From an uncultured Muribaculaceae bacterium (GTDB taxonomy: Bacteria > Bacteroidota > Bacteroidia > Bacteroidales > Muribaculaceae), in assembly GCA_910587925.1 (NCBI GenBank), contig CAJUOC010000024.1, positions 1 through 43,216 of the forward strand: DNA of 43,216 nt. Reading direction: 5' to 3'. Positions within the stretch are counted from its first letter, which is position 1, and the number at the start of each line of letters is the position of its first letter. The translations under genes were made by a program, and so were the position numbers. The notes below the pieces were generated by a model. The model worked only from the letters and a program-made list of their open reading frames with translations. It did no database searches and was not told the DNA's origin. Below, piece by piece: positions 23,829 to 32,475 of the stretch.

Positions 23829-25145
23829 CTACAGCGCCAGGTCGGCCGGCGAGGCCGTGGCGCGGGTCGCCCGGTTGCGGGCCATCAGCGCCGTGCCCAG
23901 CGTGAGCACTCCCACGCGCCCTATGTACATCAGCGTGATGATCACTATCTTGCCCGTCACCGACAGCTCCGCCGTGATGCCCGTGCTGAGGCCCACGGTG
24001 CCGATGGCCGAGGTGGCCTCGAAGAGGCTTTCCGACAGGCTGTAAGGCTCGCTGTAAGTCAGCACCACGCAAGCCGCCAGCAGCACCAGCCCGTAGGCGA
24101 TCACCGTGGTGAGGGCCGTCTCGACCCGCGCCGCCGGTATCTCGCGCCCCAGGAAGGTCACCCGCCGGCGCACCCCCAGCCTCGACACCACATACCCCCA
24201 TACGGCCGATACCGACGAGCTCTTGACACCGCCACCCGTGCCCGATGGCGATGCGCCCACAAACATTATCACACACAGCACCAGCAGCGGCCCGGCCGCC
24301 AGCCCGCCCAGCCCCACGGTATTGAAGCCCACAGTGGTCATGGCCGACATGGTCTGGAAAAATGCCGGCATCAGCCCGCCGTCCATATCGTGGGCCAGCA
24401 GCGCCGTGCCGCCCACGGTGAGCACGGCCGTCACCAGCAGTATCACCTTCGACGTAAAGGAGACGCGGTAATGCGGGCGGCGCAGCTTGTCGGTGATGTC
24501 GGTCATGAAGATAAAGCCCATCGCGCCGGCATAGCTCAGCACCGCCACCGGGACTGTCACCCCGGGATTGTCGGCAAACGCGCACAGCGAGTCGCTGAAA
24601 AGGCTGAAGCCCGCCGTGCAAAACGACGACACACTCAGAAACAGCGCGTGCCATGCCGCCGCAGGCGTGTCGGCCGCCCGCAGCGCCGCGTACAGCGCCA
24701 CAAAGCCGGCCGCCTCAAATATCAGGGTGAAGTGTACGATATTGTTGACCAGCCCGCGCAGACTCATGCCCGCCGGCACACCCACCGTGGCGCCCAGCAT
24801 CCGCGACGTGGGCAGGCTGGGATGGCGCGTGGTGCGGTTGATGATATACGAGCACACAGTCATGTATCCGATGCCGCCTATCTGCACCAGCAGCAGTATC
24901 ACTATCTGCCCTGCCAGGCTGTACGCCGAGCCGATGTCGACCGTAGAGAGGCCCGTGGTCGACAGCGCCGACGCCGCCGTAAACAGATTGTCGACAAAGG
25001 CGATGTCGTGGCGGTGAGCCGGTGGCAGAGCCAGCAGGGCGGTGCCGATGATGAGATAAATGGCGTATCCCACCAGGATGTTGCGCTCCGGGAAGTGGGG
25101 CATGTAGCCGAATGTTAATATGCGCTCGATGCTTTTACGGTCCAT
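23829..25145 (-). CDS. TrkH/KtrB-family potassium uptake channel subunit
   Basis: TrkH forms the K+-conducting pore of Trk/Ktr uptake systems and normally needs a cytosolic TrkA/KtrA subunit, which is not in this window. The 438-residue protein has four pore repeats with filter-like motifs: STTGLST, FCTAGFS, TTVGFNT and GTVGLST. SPSGTGGGVKSS precedes the fourth repeat, and about eight or more membrane helices are visible. I chose the ATG at 25145 (MDRKSIERILTFGYMP) because the frame upstream has only a TTG start at 25208, 9 nt from the dnaX -7 box. No clear -7 box was found for it. Confidence 0.92.
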   Translation of the reverse strand: MDRKSIERILTFGYMPHFPERNILVGYAIYLIIGTALLALPPAHRHDIAFVDNLFTAASALSTTGLSTVDIGSAYSLAGQIVILLLVQIGGIGYMTVCSYIINRTTRHPSLPTSRMLGATVGVPAGMSLRGLVNNIVHFTLIFEAAGFVALYAALRAADTPAAAWHALFLSVSSFCTAGFSLFSDSLCAFADNPGVTVPVAVLSYAGAMGFIFMTDITDKLRRPHYRVSFTSKVILLVTAVLTVGGTALLAHDMDGGLMPAFFQTMSAMTTVGFNTVGLGGLAAGPLLVLCVIMFVGASPSGTGGGVKSSSVSAVWGYVVSRLGVRRRVTFLGREIPAARVETALTTVIAYGLVLLAACVVLTYSEPYSLSESLFEATSAIGTVGLSTGITAELSVTGKIVIITLMYIGRVGVLTLGTALMARNRATRATASPADLAL

Positions 25146-25215
25146 AAGTTGAAAACGCTGAGGCAGGGTCGGTTGTTTACGTCGCGCGACATATGAGATG
25201 TTCGCCAAAAAATAT

Positions 25216-25223
25216 TATCTTTG
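25216..25223 (+). promoter_or_regulatory. -7 box of dnaX-proBA (leaderless spacing)
   Basis: TATCTTTG matches TAnnTTTG. Four bases separate it from the ATG at 25228, so the dnaX mRNA should start at or almost at the start codon. An in-frame ATG at 25198 lies upstream of the box and can be excluded. Confidence 0.7.
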
Positions 25224-25227
25224 CCGT

Positions 25228-27015
25228 ATGGAACAGTACATCGTATCGGCGCGTAAGTACCGGCCGTCGACCTTCGCGTCGGTGGTAGGGCAGCGCGCCC
25301 TGGCGCAGACGCTCAAAAACGCCATCTCGGCCGACCGTCTCGCCCACTCATACCTCTTCTGCGGGTCGAGGGGCGTGGGCAAGACATCGTGTGCGCGCAT
25401 CTTCGCCAAGACTATCAACTGCACGGCGCGTACCCCCGAGGGCGAGGCATGCAACGAGTGCCCGTCGTGCCGGGCCTTCAACGAGGGCAACTCGATGAAT
25501 ATCATCGAGCTCGACGCCGCCTCAAACAATGGCGTCGACGACATACGCCAGATCACCGAGCAGGTGCAGGTGCCCCCCACATCGGGCCGCTACCGCGTCT
25601 TTATCATCGACGAGGTGCACATGCTCTCCAACGCCGCCTTCAACGCCTTCCTCAAGACCCTCGAGGAGCCGCCGTCCTACGTGATATTTATCCTGGCCAC
25701 CACCGAGAAACACAAGATAATCCCCACCATACTCTCGCGCTGCCAGATATACGACTTCAGCCGCATCACCGTGCAGGACATGGTGGCGCATCTGCAATAC
25801 GTGGCCGGCTGCGAGGGCATCGAGGCCGAGCCTGCCGCTCTGAGCGTCATCGCCCGCCAGGCCGACGGCGCCATGCGCGACGCCCTGTCGATATTCGACC
25901 AGGTGGCCGCCTCGTCGCAGGGCCACATCACATACGAGTCGGCCATGGCCAGCCTCAACGTGCTCGACGGCGCGTACTACGGCCGGGTGGTCGACGCCGC
26001 CCTCGGCGGCGATGTGCCCGCCGCGCTCACCATCTTCCATGAGGTGCGCCGCCGCGGATTTGACCCGCAGTTTTTTATCAACGGCCTGGGCGAGTACCTG
26101 CGCGACCTGATGCTGGCCTCGGCCGGCGCCACCGCCGGGCTGGTCGACGCCCCCGAGGACGTGCGCCGCGGCCTGGCCGAGCGAGCAGCCTCCATCAAGC
26201 CCGAGTGGCTGTATGCCGCCATCGGCCTGTGCTCCGACGCCGACCTCAATTACCGTATGGCATCAAACAAGCAGCTCCTCGTCGAGCTCACGCTCATACG
26301 TATCGCCCAACTTCTGACCCCCTCGCCAGCTAAAAGTGGCCTTGACGAGGGGGCCCGGCTCAAACCCATACAAGGCAGACCGGCGGACCGGGCCACGGCC
26401 GCCCCTGCCGCCGCTGCTGCACCCGCTCCCGCAGCTCCGGCCTCTGCTGCTCCCGCAGCGCCATCGGCTGCTCCGGCGCCCGCTCCGGCTGCGCCTGCAC
26501 CTGCGCCTGCACCGCATCCGGCGCCGGCAGCACATTCCGCGCCCGCGCCGCGCCCGGCCGTCCGCCCCGGCGCACATGCCCCGCTGCGCGCCGGCGGTAT
26601 GAGCATCTCGGCCCGCCCGAAGGCCGCCCCGGCTGCGCCGGCCGCCCCGCGCGACCGCGCATACGACGCCGCCGCAGTGGCCGCCGCCTGGGAGGCATAC
26701 ATCGCCGCCCACAGCGACGAGCATGTGCTCATCAACACCATGCGTGCCGCCGTACCCACCCGCCTCGCCTCGGGACGCTACGGAGTGTCGGTGCCCACCC
26801 CCGTGCAGGGCCGCCTGCTCGCCGAGGTGAAGACCGCCCTGCTCGCCCACATACGCGAGGCGCTGGCCAACGACAGCTTCGACTTCGACATCAACGTCGA
26901 GCAGAAAGGTCCCTCGCCCGAGTACTGGAACGACCGCGAGGTGCTCGCACACATGGCCCGAACTTACCCGGGCTTTGAAACGTTTATGAAAGACCTCGCA
27001 CTCACCCTGCTATGA
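25228..27015 (+). CDS. dnaX: DNA polymerase III subunit gamma/tau
   Basis: DnaX is the motor subunit of the clamp loader, which places the sliding clamp on primed DNA. The 595-residue protein has VVGQ near the N-terminus, Walker A GSRGVGKT, a four-Cys zinc module (NCTARTPEGEACNECPSC), IIDEVHMLS (Walker B) and the SRC arginine-finger segment. The clamp-loader domain III follows. Then comes a stretch of about 85 residues, nearly all Ala and Pro (about 395-480), and a C-terminal tau-like domain. The GC-rich code of that linker is low-complexity. No A-run slippery site like that of E. coli dnaX was seen, so a separate gamma product is not predicted. The stop overlaps proB as ATGA. Confidence 0.96.
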   Translation: MEQYIVSARKYRPSTFASVVGQRALAQTLKNAISADRLAHSYLFCGSRGVGKTSCARIFAKTINCTARTPEGEACNECPSCRAFNEGNSMNIIELDAASNNGVDDIRQITEQVQVPPTSGRYRVFIIDEVHMLSNAAFNAFLKTLEEPPSYVIFILATTEKHKIIPTILSRCQIYDFSRITVQDMVAHLQYVAGCEGIEAEPAALSVIARQADGAMRDALSIFDQVAASSQGHITYESAMASLNVLDGAYYGRVVDAALGGDVPAALTIFHEVRRRGFDPQFFINGLGEYLRDLMLASAGATAGLVDAPEDVRRGLAERAASIKPEWLYAAIGLCSDADLNYRMASNKQLLVELTLIRIAQLLTPSPAKSGLDEGARLKPIQGRPADRATAAPAAAAAPAPAAPASAAPAAPSAAPAPAPAAPAPAPAPHPAPAAHSAPAPRPAVRPGAHAPLRAGGMSISARPKAAPAAPAAPRDRAYDAAAVAAAWEAYIAAHSDEHVLINTMRAAVPTRLASGRYGVSVPTPVQGRLLAEVKTALLAHIREALANDSFDFDINVEQKGPSPEYWNDREVLAHMARTYPGFETFMKDLALTLL

Positions 27016-28091
27016 GAATCACCGTAAAAGTAGGCAGCAACGTACTCACCCGCCCCGACGGCCACCTCGACATCACGCGCATGAGCGCGCTTGTCGACGA
27101 TGTCGCCGCCCTGCGCCGCGCCGGTATCGACGTGATACTGGTGTCGTCGGGCGCCGTGGCCGCCGGCCGCAGCGAGCTGGGCGGCACAGATACCGGTCGC
27201 CTCGACCCTGTGTCGGCCCGTCAGCTCTTCAGCGCTGTGGGCCAGGCACGCCTCATCGACCGATACGTGATGCTCTTCGGCGGCCATGGTCTCACCTGCG
27301 GCCAGGTGCTCACCACCAAGGAAAATTTCGCCACCCGCCATCACTACCTCAATCAGCAGAATTGCATGGAGGTGATGCTCCGCGCCGGAGTAGTGCCCGT
27401 GGTCAACGAAAACGATACCGTCTCAGTCACCGAGCTGATGTTTACCGACAACGACGAGCTATCGGGCCTCATCGCCGCCATGATGGGCTGTGAGCGGCTC
27501 GTGCTGCTGAGCAATATCGACGGCGTGTACACCGCCCATCCCTCGGAGCCGGGCGCGCGGCTCATCCCCCGCATCGAGCCGGGCTGCGAGCCGGAGGTAA
27601 GCATCTCTGCCACCCGCTCGTCGCGCGGCCGCGGAGGCATGGGCACCAAGTACCGCGTGGCGCGTCGGCTCGCCGCCGAGGGTGTCGAGGTGGATATCGC
27701 CAACGGCACCCGCCCCGGCATCCTGCGCCGGCTCGTGCTCGGCGAGGAGCCGGCCCTGCCATACACCTGCTTTGCTCCGGCCGCCACACCTGTGTCGGGC
27801 GTCAAGCGCTGGCTTGCCCACAGCGGCTCCTTTGCCAAGGGTACCGTGGTGGTCAACGACGGCGCTGCCGACCGACTCCGCTCCCCCGAGGGCGCCGCCA
27901 GTGTGCTCGGCGTGGGAGTCACCGCCGTCGATGGCGACTTCGGCCGCGGCGAGGTCGTGCGCGTCGCCGGCCCCGACGGCTCCACCCTGGGCTGGGGCAA
28001 GGCCGAGTGCGGCGCCGACGAGGCCCGCGCCAAAATCGGGCGACCGGCCACCCGCCCCATCATCCACGCCGATTATCTCTTTATCGAATGA
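27012..28091 (+). CDS. proB: Glutamate 5-kinase
   Basis: ProB phosphorylates glutamate to gamma-glutamyl phosphate, the first step of proline synthesis. The 359-residue protein has the amino-acid-kinase start VKVGSNVLT, VSSGAVAAGR, VNENDTVSV, FTDNDELSGLIA and LLSNIDGVYT. The lysine loop GMGTKYRVARRLAAEGVEVDIANG follows, and then a C-terminal PUA domain (GTVVVNDGAADRLRSPEGASVLGVGV). It overlaps dnaX upstream and proA downstream, each as ATGA, so the three are probably translated in a coupled way from the dnaX promoter. Confidence 0.96.
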   Translation: MRITVKVGSNVLTRPDGHLDITRMSALVDDVAALRRAGIDVILVSSGAVAAGRSELGGTDTGRLDPVSARQLFSAVGQARLIDRYVMLFGGHGLTCGQVLTTKENFATRHHYLNQQNCMEVMLRAGVVPVVNENDTVSVTELMFTDNDELSGLIAAMMGCERLVLLSNIDGVYTAHPSEPGARLIPRIEPGCEPEVSISATRSSRGRGGMGTKYRVARRLAAEGVEVDIANGTRPGILRRLVLGEEPALPYTCFAPAATPVSGVKRWLAHSGSFAKGTVVVNDGAADRLRSPEGAASVLGVGVTAVDGDFGRGEVVRVAGPDGSTLGWGKAECGADEARAKIGRPATRPIIHADYLFIE

Positions 28092-29329
28092 ATCTCCAAG
28101 ACACACTCACCGCCGCCCGCCGCGCGGCCGCCATACTCGCCGATACCCCCGCCGAGGCTATCGACACACTGCTCACCGACATCGCCCGCCGCCTCGAGGC
28201 GGCCACCGCCGACATACTCGTGGCCAATAAGGCCGACCTCGCCGCCATGTCGACCGACGACCCGCGCTACGACCGCCTCCGCCTCACCGCCGGCCGTGTG
28301 CACGATATGGCCGATGGCCTGCGGGCCGTGGCCGCGCTGCCCTCGCCCGTCGGCGTGGAGCTCGCCCGCACCGTGCGCCCCAACGGCATGACCATCCGCA
28401 AGGTCACCGTCCCATTCGGCGTGATTGCCGTCATATACGAGGCGCGCCCCAATGTCACCACCGACGTATTTGCCCTATGCATCAAGGCCGGAAGCGCCGC
28501 CGTGCTCCGCGGCGGACACGCCGCCACCCACACCAACCGCCTCACCGTCGCCATCATACGCGAGTCGCTGCGCCGCGCCGGCCTCCCCGAGGCCGCGTGC
28601 ACCCTGGTCGAGGGGCCCCACGAGCTCACCGACGCCATACTCGCCGCCCGCGGCCTGGTCGACCTGGTGATACCCCGCGGCGGCCGAGCCCTCATCGACT
28701 ACGTGCGCGACCATTCCCGCGTGCCCTGCATCGAGACCGGCGCCGGAGTGTGCCACACATACTTCCACTCATCGGGCGACGTCGCCACCGGCCGCGACAT
28801 AGTGCTCAACGCCAAGACACGCCGCGTGAGCGTGTGCAACGCCCTCGACTGCCTGCTGGTCGACCGCTCCCGCCTCGGAGTGCTCGTCGCCCTGTGTCAT
28901 CCGCTGGCCGAGCGCGGCGTCGAGATACATGCCGACCCCGAGGCATACGCCGCCCTCGACGGAGCCTATCCCCTGCTGCGCCCCGCCACCGACACCGACT
29001 ATGGCCGCGAGTGGCTCGACTATAAGCTCACAGTCAAGACTGTCGACAGCCTCGACGAGGCCATCGCATACATCGATCGCCACGGCTCGCACCACAGCGA
29101 GTGCATCGTGGCCGAGGACGCCGCCGCGTCCGGCCGCTTCCTGCGCGCCGTCGACGCCGCCTGCGTGTACGCCAATGTCAGCACCGCCTTTACCGACGGC
29201 GGCCAGTACGGCTTTGGCGCCGAGATAGGCATCTCCACCCAGAAGCTCCACGCCCGCGGCCCCATGGCCCTGCGCGAACTCGTCACCTACAAATACCTCG
29301 TCACCGGCTCCGGCCAGACCCGCCCCTGA
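28088..29329 (+). CDS. proA: Gamma-glutamyl phosphate reductase
   Basis: ProA reduces gamma-glutamyl phosphate with NADPH to glutamate semialdehyde, the second step of proline synthesis, probably in a complex with ProB. The 413-residue protein is an aldehyde-dehydrogenase fold with the ProA stretches VPFGVIAVIYEARPNVTTD, LRGGHAATHTN, LVIPRGGRALI, the active-site cysteine in ETGAGVCHTY, and the end GGQYGFGAEIGISTQKLHARGPMALRELVTYKY. ATG at 28088 overlaps the proB stop; the longer open frame starting at 28007 adds Arg-rich residues foreign to the family. A dense repeat region follows. Confidence 0.96.
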   Translation: MNLQDTLTAARRAAAILADTPAEAIDTLLTDIARRLEAATADILVANKADLAAMSTDDPRYDRLRLTAGRVHDMADGLRAVAALPSPVGVELARTVRPNGMTIRKVTVPFGVIAVIYEARPNVTTDVFALCIKAGSAAVLRGGHAATHTNRLTVAIIRESLRRAGLPEAACTLVEGPHELTDAILAARGLVDLVIPRGGRALIDYVRDHSRVPCIETGAGVCHTYFHSSGDVATGRDIVLNAKTRRVSVCNALDCLLVDRSRLGVLVALCHPLAERGVEIHADPEAYAALDGAYPLLRPATDTDYGREWLDYKLTVKTVDSLDEAIAYIDRHGSHHSECIVAEDAAASGRFLRAVDAACVYANVSTAFTDGGQYGFGAEIGISTQKLHARGPMALRELVTYKYLVTGSGQTRP

Positions 29330-30143
29330 CCCGGGCAATTCGACCGATAAATCGGTCGGCCCATCCGCGCCCTTCCACCGTGGGTTTCACCCACGGCTAC
29401 CATATTGCATCGCTCCGCGATGCCCCGCGAGCCGCACCGCCCGTCCCATATCCCCCGTCCCTGACCCCCGCCGCTTAGTCCGCGCAGGTTTGTAACCTGC
29501 GCGCAACCAACGTATTACGCCTCGATGTTTTGACTTTGTAAGTCAAAACATCGCATTGCCATGCTTAGCTTAAGCCTGATGCGTGCGGCCGTATAATCGC
29601 CGACGCGCCGCGGTAGCGTCTTTTGGACTTACAAAGTCCAAAAGACGAGGTGTAATACCTTTGCAACGCTCAGGTTACAAACCTGCGCGGACTATAAGAA
29701 TCGCCATCGGCAATGGGCGGCAACGCCGTCCCGTTTGATGTTAGCCGCAAGATTCATCTTGCGGTGATGTATGGTGATACATGAGCATCCCCTTTGGGAT
29801 GCTCATGTGGATGCGTCGACCATCCGACGGATAAATCCGTCGGCTAACATCAAGTGAGAGCCGCCTTGCGGCTCAGCGTCAGCGATATCAACATGACAAC
29901 TTATAGTCCGTGCCGGTTACAAACCAGCGCGGCCTATGACTCCGGCCAGGACCGCCCCGGCTGCATTCGCGCTCGAGCCGCCAATCCTGCAATCCTGCTG
30001 CCCCATGCCTGCGCATCGCGTAGTGATGCAATATTGTAGCCGTGGGTGTAAACCCACGGAACGGTGCGTCGAAAGTCACATCGACCGATTTATCGGTCGA
30101 ATATCAGCCGGCACCACTATGGAATCTGCCGGATGGAGCGCCG
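29330..30143. repeat. 814-bp intergenic palindromic repeat region
   Basis: No gene is seen here. Unit A (29341-29423) has cgaccgat-aa-atcggtcg, the palindrome ccgtgggtttcacccacgg (29378-29396) and gcatcg-ctcc-gcgatgc (29407-29423). Unit B (30013-30099) has the same three palindromes in inverted order. Between them lies unit C (29481-29552), with the CGCGCAGG-loop-CCTGCGCG palindrome and then TTTTGACTT/AAGTCAAAA. Unit D (29618-29698) is the inverse of C with gtgtaatacct between its palindromes, like 4848-4925. A separate element at 29736-29852 is bounded by the exact 12-bp inverted repeat tgatgttagccg and holds three hairpins. A weaker copy (ggttacaaacc) lies at 29914. Stems differ from copy to copy with compensating changes. 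Confidence 0.85.
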
Positions 30144-30578
30144 TCAGCGCAGGCGGTGCAGCGCCTCGACGGCCAGGGTATATACGGCCGGGCCAAGGCC
30201 GGCGATGGTGCCGCGGCACACGGCGCCGAGCAGCGAGCAGCGGCGCTCGGGCTCGCGGGCGGCGACCCGGCTCAGATGCACCTCTATCACCGGCAGGCCG
30301 ATGGCCTCCACGGCATCGGCCAGCGCCACGGAGGTGTGGGTGTAGCCGCCGGCGTTGAGCACTATGCCGTCGCACTCGGCCGCAGGGTCGTATCCGGCCT
30401 CGTGGAGGCGGTCGATGAGGTCGCCCTCATGGTTGCTCTGATAGTAGTCGATGTCGTCGTCGGGATACTCGGCGCGGAGCGCCTCGAGTATCTCCTCCAT
30501 GGTGGCGGTGCCGTAGTGGGCGGGGTCGCGGCGGCCGAGCAGGTTGAGGTTGGGGCCGTTGACTATGAGGATGTTCAT
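30144..30578 (-). CDS. aroQ: Type II 3-dehydroquinate dehydratase
   Basis: AroQ removes water from 3-dehydroquinate in the shikimate pathway. The 144-residue protein is of usual length and has NGPNLNLLGRRDPAHYG (with the active-site Arg and Tyr of the flexible loop), YQSNHEGDLID, VLNAGGYTHTSVALADA (Asn and His) and VIEVHLS. The ATG at 30578 overlaps the mrp stop as ATGA. It is the last gene of the LRR-trmB-mrp-aroQ run. Confidence 0.96.
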   Translation of the reverse strand: MNILIVNGPNLNLLGRRDPAHYGTATMEEILEALRAEYPDDDIDYYQSNHEGDLIDRLHEAGYDPAAECDGIVLNAGGYTHTSVALADAVEAIGLPVIEVHLSRVAAREPERRCSLLGAVCRGTIAGLGPAVYTLAVEALHRLR

Positions 30579-31693
30579 TTGCGCGAGATATCGACTTTGA
30601 TGGTGGGAGGCAGGGTGTCGTTGCGGCGGTCGACGGCCGAGGTGACCTCGTGGGCCAGGTGGGCAAATGCGCGTGCGACCGGGCCCTCGCCCAGGGCGAT
30701 GGGGCTGCCGGCGTCGTTGTGGTCGCCCACGGCGGCCACCAGCGGGATGCGGGCGAGCACGGGCACGTCGTACTCGGCGGCGACACGGTCGACCGACTCG
30801 TCGTTGCCAAAGATGTAGTAGCACTCGTCGGGGTGGGCGTCGGGCGTAAACCACGCCATATTGTCGACTATACCCAGCACGGGTACATTGATTTTGGGCT
30901 CGCGGAACATGGCGATGCCTTTGCGGGCGTCGGCCAGGGCAACTTCCTGTGGAGTGGTGACCACTATGGCGCCCGTGATGCCCAGTGTCTGCACCAGCGT
31001 GAGGTGGATGTCGCTCGTGCCCGGGGGCATGTCGATGAGGAAGTAGTCGAGCTCGCCCCAGTCGGCCTGCTCGATGAGCTGGCGCAGGGCGGTGGAGGCC
31101 ATCGAGCCGCGCCAGAGCACAGCCTTGTCGCGGTCTACCAGCAGCCCGATGGAGAGGAGTTTGACGCCGTGGCGCTCGATGGGGATGATGAGATTGCGGC
31201 CGTCGTCGCTCTGGTGCATGTACAGCTGCTCGTCTTCGATGTCAAACATCTTGGGCACCGACGGGCCGAATATATCGGCGTCGAGCAGTCCCACGCGGTA
31301 GCCCTCGGCAGCGAGAGCCACAGCTAAGTTGGCGGCTACGGTGCTCTTGCCCACACCGCCTTTGCCCGACGATACACCGATGATATTCTTCACTCCGGGC
31401 AGCGCGGGCACTGCCTCGGCGGCCGGCGAGGCAGTGTGGCGGGTCTTCACGGCGATGTTGCCGGCGATATCGACGTCCTTGCCCACAAAGGCGAGGATGG
31501 CAGCCTCGGCGGCCTTTACGACCGACTTGATAAAGGGGTCGGTCGGCTTGTCAAATATGAGCGAGAAGCTCACCTTGTTGCCGTCGATGCGGATATCGTC
31601 CTCGACCATGTCGGCCTCGACGAGGTTTTTGCCGCTGCCGGGATAGCGCACCTGGCGCAGGGCATCGAGTATGAGGTTGGGATATAGTGTCAT
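30575..31693 (-). CDS. mrp: Mrp/ApbC-family Fe-S cluster carrier ATPase
   Basis: Mrp proteins carry and deliver Fe-S clusters. The 372-residue protein has an N-terminal MIP18-like domain (about 1-85). The deviant Walker A ATPase follows: SSGKGGVGKSTVAANLAVALA (about 108-128), LLDADIFGPSVPKMF, IDMPPGTSDIHLTL and TTPQEVALADARKGI. In place of the CxxC that binds the bridging cluster in many Mrp/NBP35 proteins, this one reads WFTPDAHPDECYYIFG, with a single Cys. It overlaps trmB upstream and aroQ downstream as ATGA. Confidence 0.93.
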   Translation of the reverse strand: MTLYPNLILDALRQVRYPGSGKNLVEADMVEDDIRIDGNKVSFSLIFDKPTDPFIKSVVKAAEAAILAFVGKDVDIAGNIAVKTRHTASPAAEAVPALPGVKNIIGVSSGKGGVGKSTVAANLAVALAAEGYRVGLLDADIFGPSVPKMFDIEDEQLYMHQSDDGRNLIIPIERHGVKLLSIGLLVDRDKAVLWRGSMASTALRQLIEQADWGELDYFLIDMPPGTSDIHLTLVQTLGITGAIVVTTPQEVALADARKGIAMFREPKINVPVLGIVDNMAWFTPDAHPDECYYIFGNDESVDRVAAEYDVPVLARIPLVAAVGDHNDAGSPIALGEGPVARAFAHLAHEVTSAVDRRNDTLPPTIKVDISRK

Positions 31694-32475
31694 GGCTGGG
31701 GTGTGGATTCGGAGTGGGGGAAATTGCCGGTCTCGAGTGTGCCTCGCGAGTAGCTGCGGTATGTGTCGCGCTCAAAGGTATCCTCGGGCTCGGCGAGCTC
31801 GCCCGTGCGCCGCAGCGCAAAGGCCAGGTATTTGATGGTGAGGCCGCGGGCGAGCCACTGGCGCTCATAGTGGGTGCGTATGTTGAGGATGGGGTCGGCG
31901 GGGTCGGCCGTGGCGTAGAGGTCGGCCGTGTCGGTCTCCACCTCCAGGCCGTTGAGCCGGGCCATCTCGCGGGTATATGCGTAGAGGAAGGGCGAGTCGG
32001 TCTTGAGCCGCACGGTGCCTCCGTCGGTCATCACCCGGCGGTAGAGGTCGATCATGCGGGTGCCGGTGAGGCGCTTGCGCACCTTCTTCATCTGAGGGTC
32101 GGGAAAGGTAATCCATATCTCCGATACCTCATCGGGCGCGAAGAATGCCTCCAGCAGCTCGATGTCGGTACGCAGGAAGGCCGCGTTGGTCAGTCCCTCG
32201 GCCAGAGCCGTCGAGGCGCCGGCGTGCATGCGGGCGCCCTTGATGTCGATGCCGATGAAGTTTTTGTCGGCGTACCGGCGGGCCAGGCCCACCGTGTACT
32301 CGCCCTTGCCGCAGCCGAGCTCCAGCACTATGGGGCGGTCGTTGTGAAAGAAATCGCTGTGCCAGCGGCCGCGCAGCGGAAATCCGCCCTCGCGGCGCAG
32401 AGTGCCGAAGGGATACTGGAGCACCAGCGGGTTGAGCTCCATCTCGGCAAATTTTTTCAGTTTGTTCTTACCCAT
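31690..32475 (-). CDS. trmB: tRNA (guanine-N7-)-methyltransferase
   Basis: TrmB makes m7G46 in the tRNA variable loop. The 261-residue protein has the SAM motif VLELGCGKGEY, then FIGIDIKGARMHAGA, the family's IWITFPDPQMKKVRKRLT and LKTDSPFLYAYT. About 30 extra C-terminal residues beyond the catalytic fold are of low complexity. The start overlaps the stop of the LRR-protein gene as TGATG. Confidence 0.95.
   Translation of the reverse strand: MGKNKLKKFAEMELNPLVLQYPFGTLRREGGFPLRGRWHSDFFHNDRPIVLELGCGKGEYTVGLARRYADKNFIGIDIKGARMHAGASTALAEGLTNAAFLRTDIELLEAFFAPDEVSEIWITFPDPQMKKVRKRLTGTRMIDLYRRVMTDGGTVRLKTDSPFLYAYTREMARLNGLEVETDTADLYATADPADPILNIRTHYERQWLARGLTIKYLAFALRRTGELAEPEDTFERDTYRSYSRGTLETGNFPHSESTPQP

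Noticed and set aside
25146..25208. 21-codon N-terminal extension of trkH
   Set aside because: It would need a TTG start 9 nt from the dnaX -7 box, and the ATG at 25145 gives a normal TrkH N-terminus.
26250..26952. Long open frames antisense to dnaX, rich in Gly and Ala
   Set aside because: They mirror the Ala/Pro linker of DnaX in GC-rich DNA and have no domain or promoter.
25228..27015. Programmed frameshift for a short gamma product in dnaX
   Set aside because: No A-run slippery heptamer with a following hairpin was seen in the linker region.
27012..29329. Riboswitch or attenuator controlling proBA
   Set aside because: proB and proA overlap their upstream genes, leaving no leader sequence.
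29341..30099. CRISPR array
   Set aside because: The repeats are palindromes in mixed orientation with irregular spacing and no unique spacers; no cas genes are nearby.
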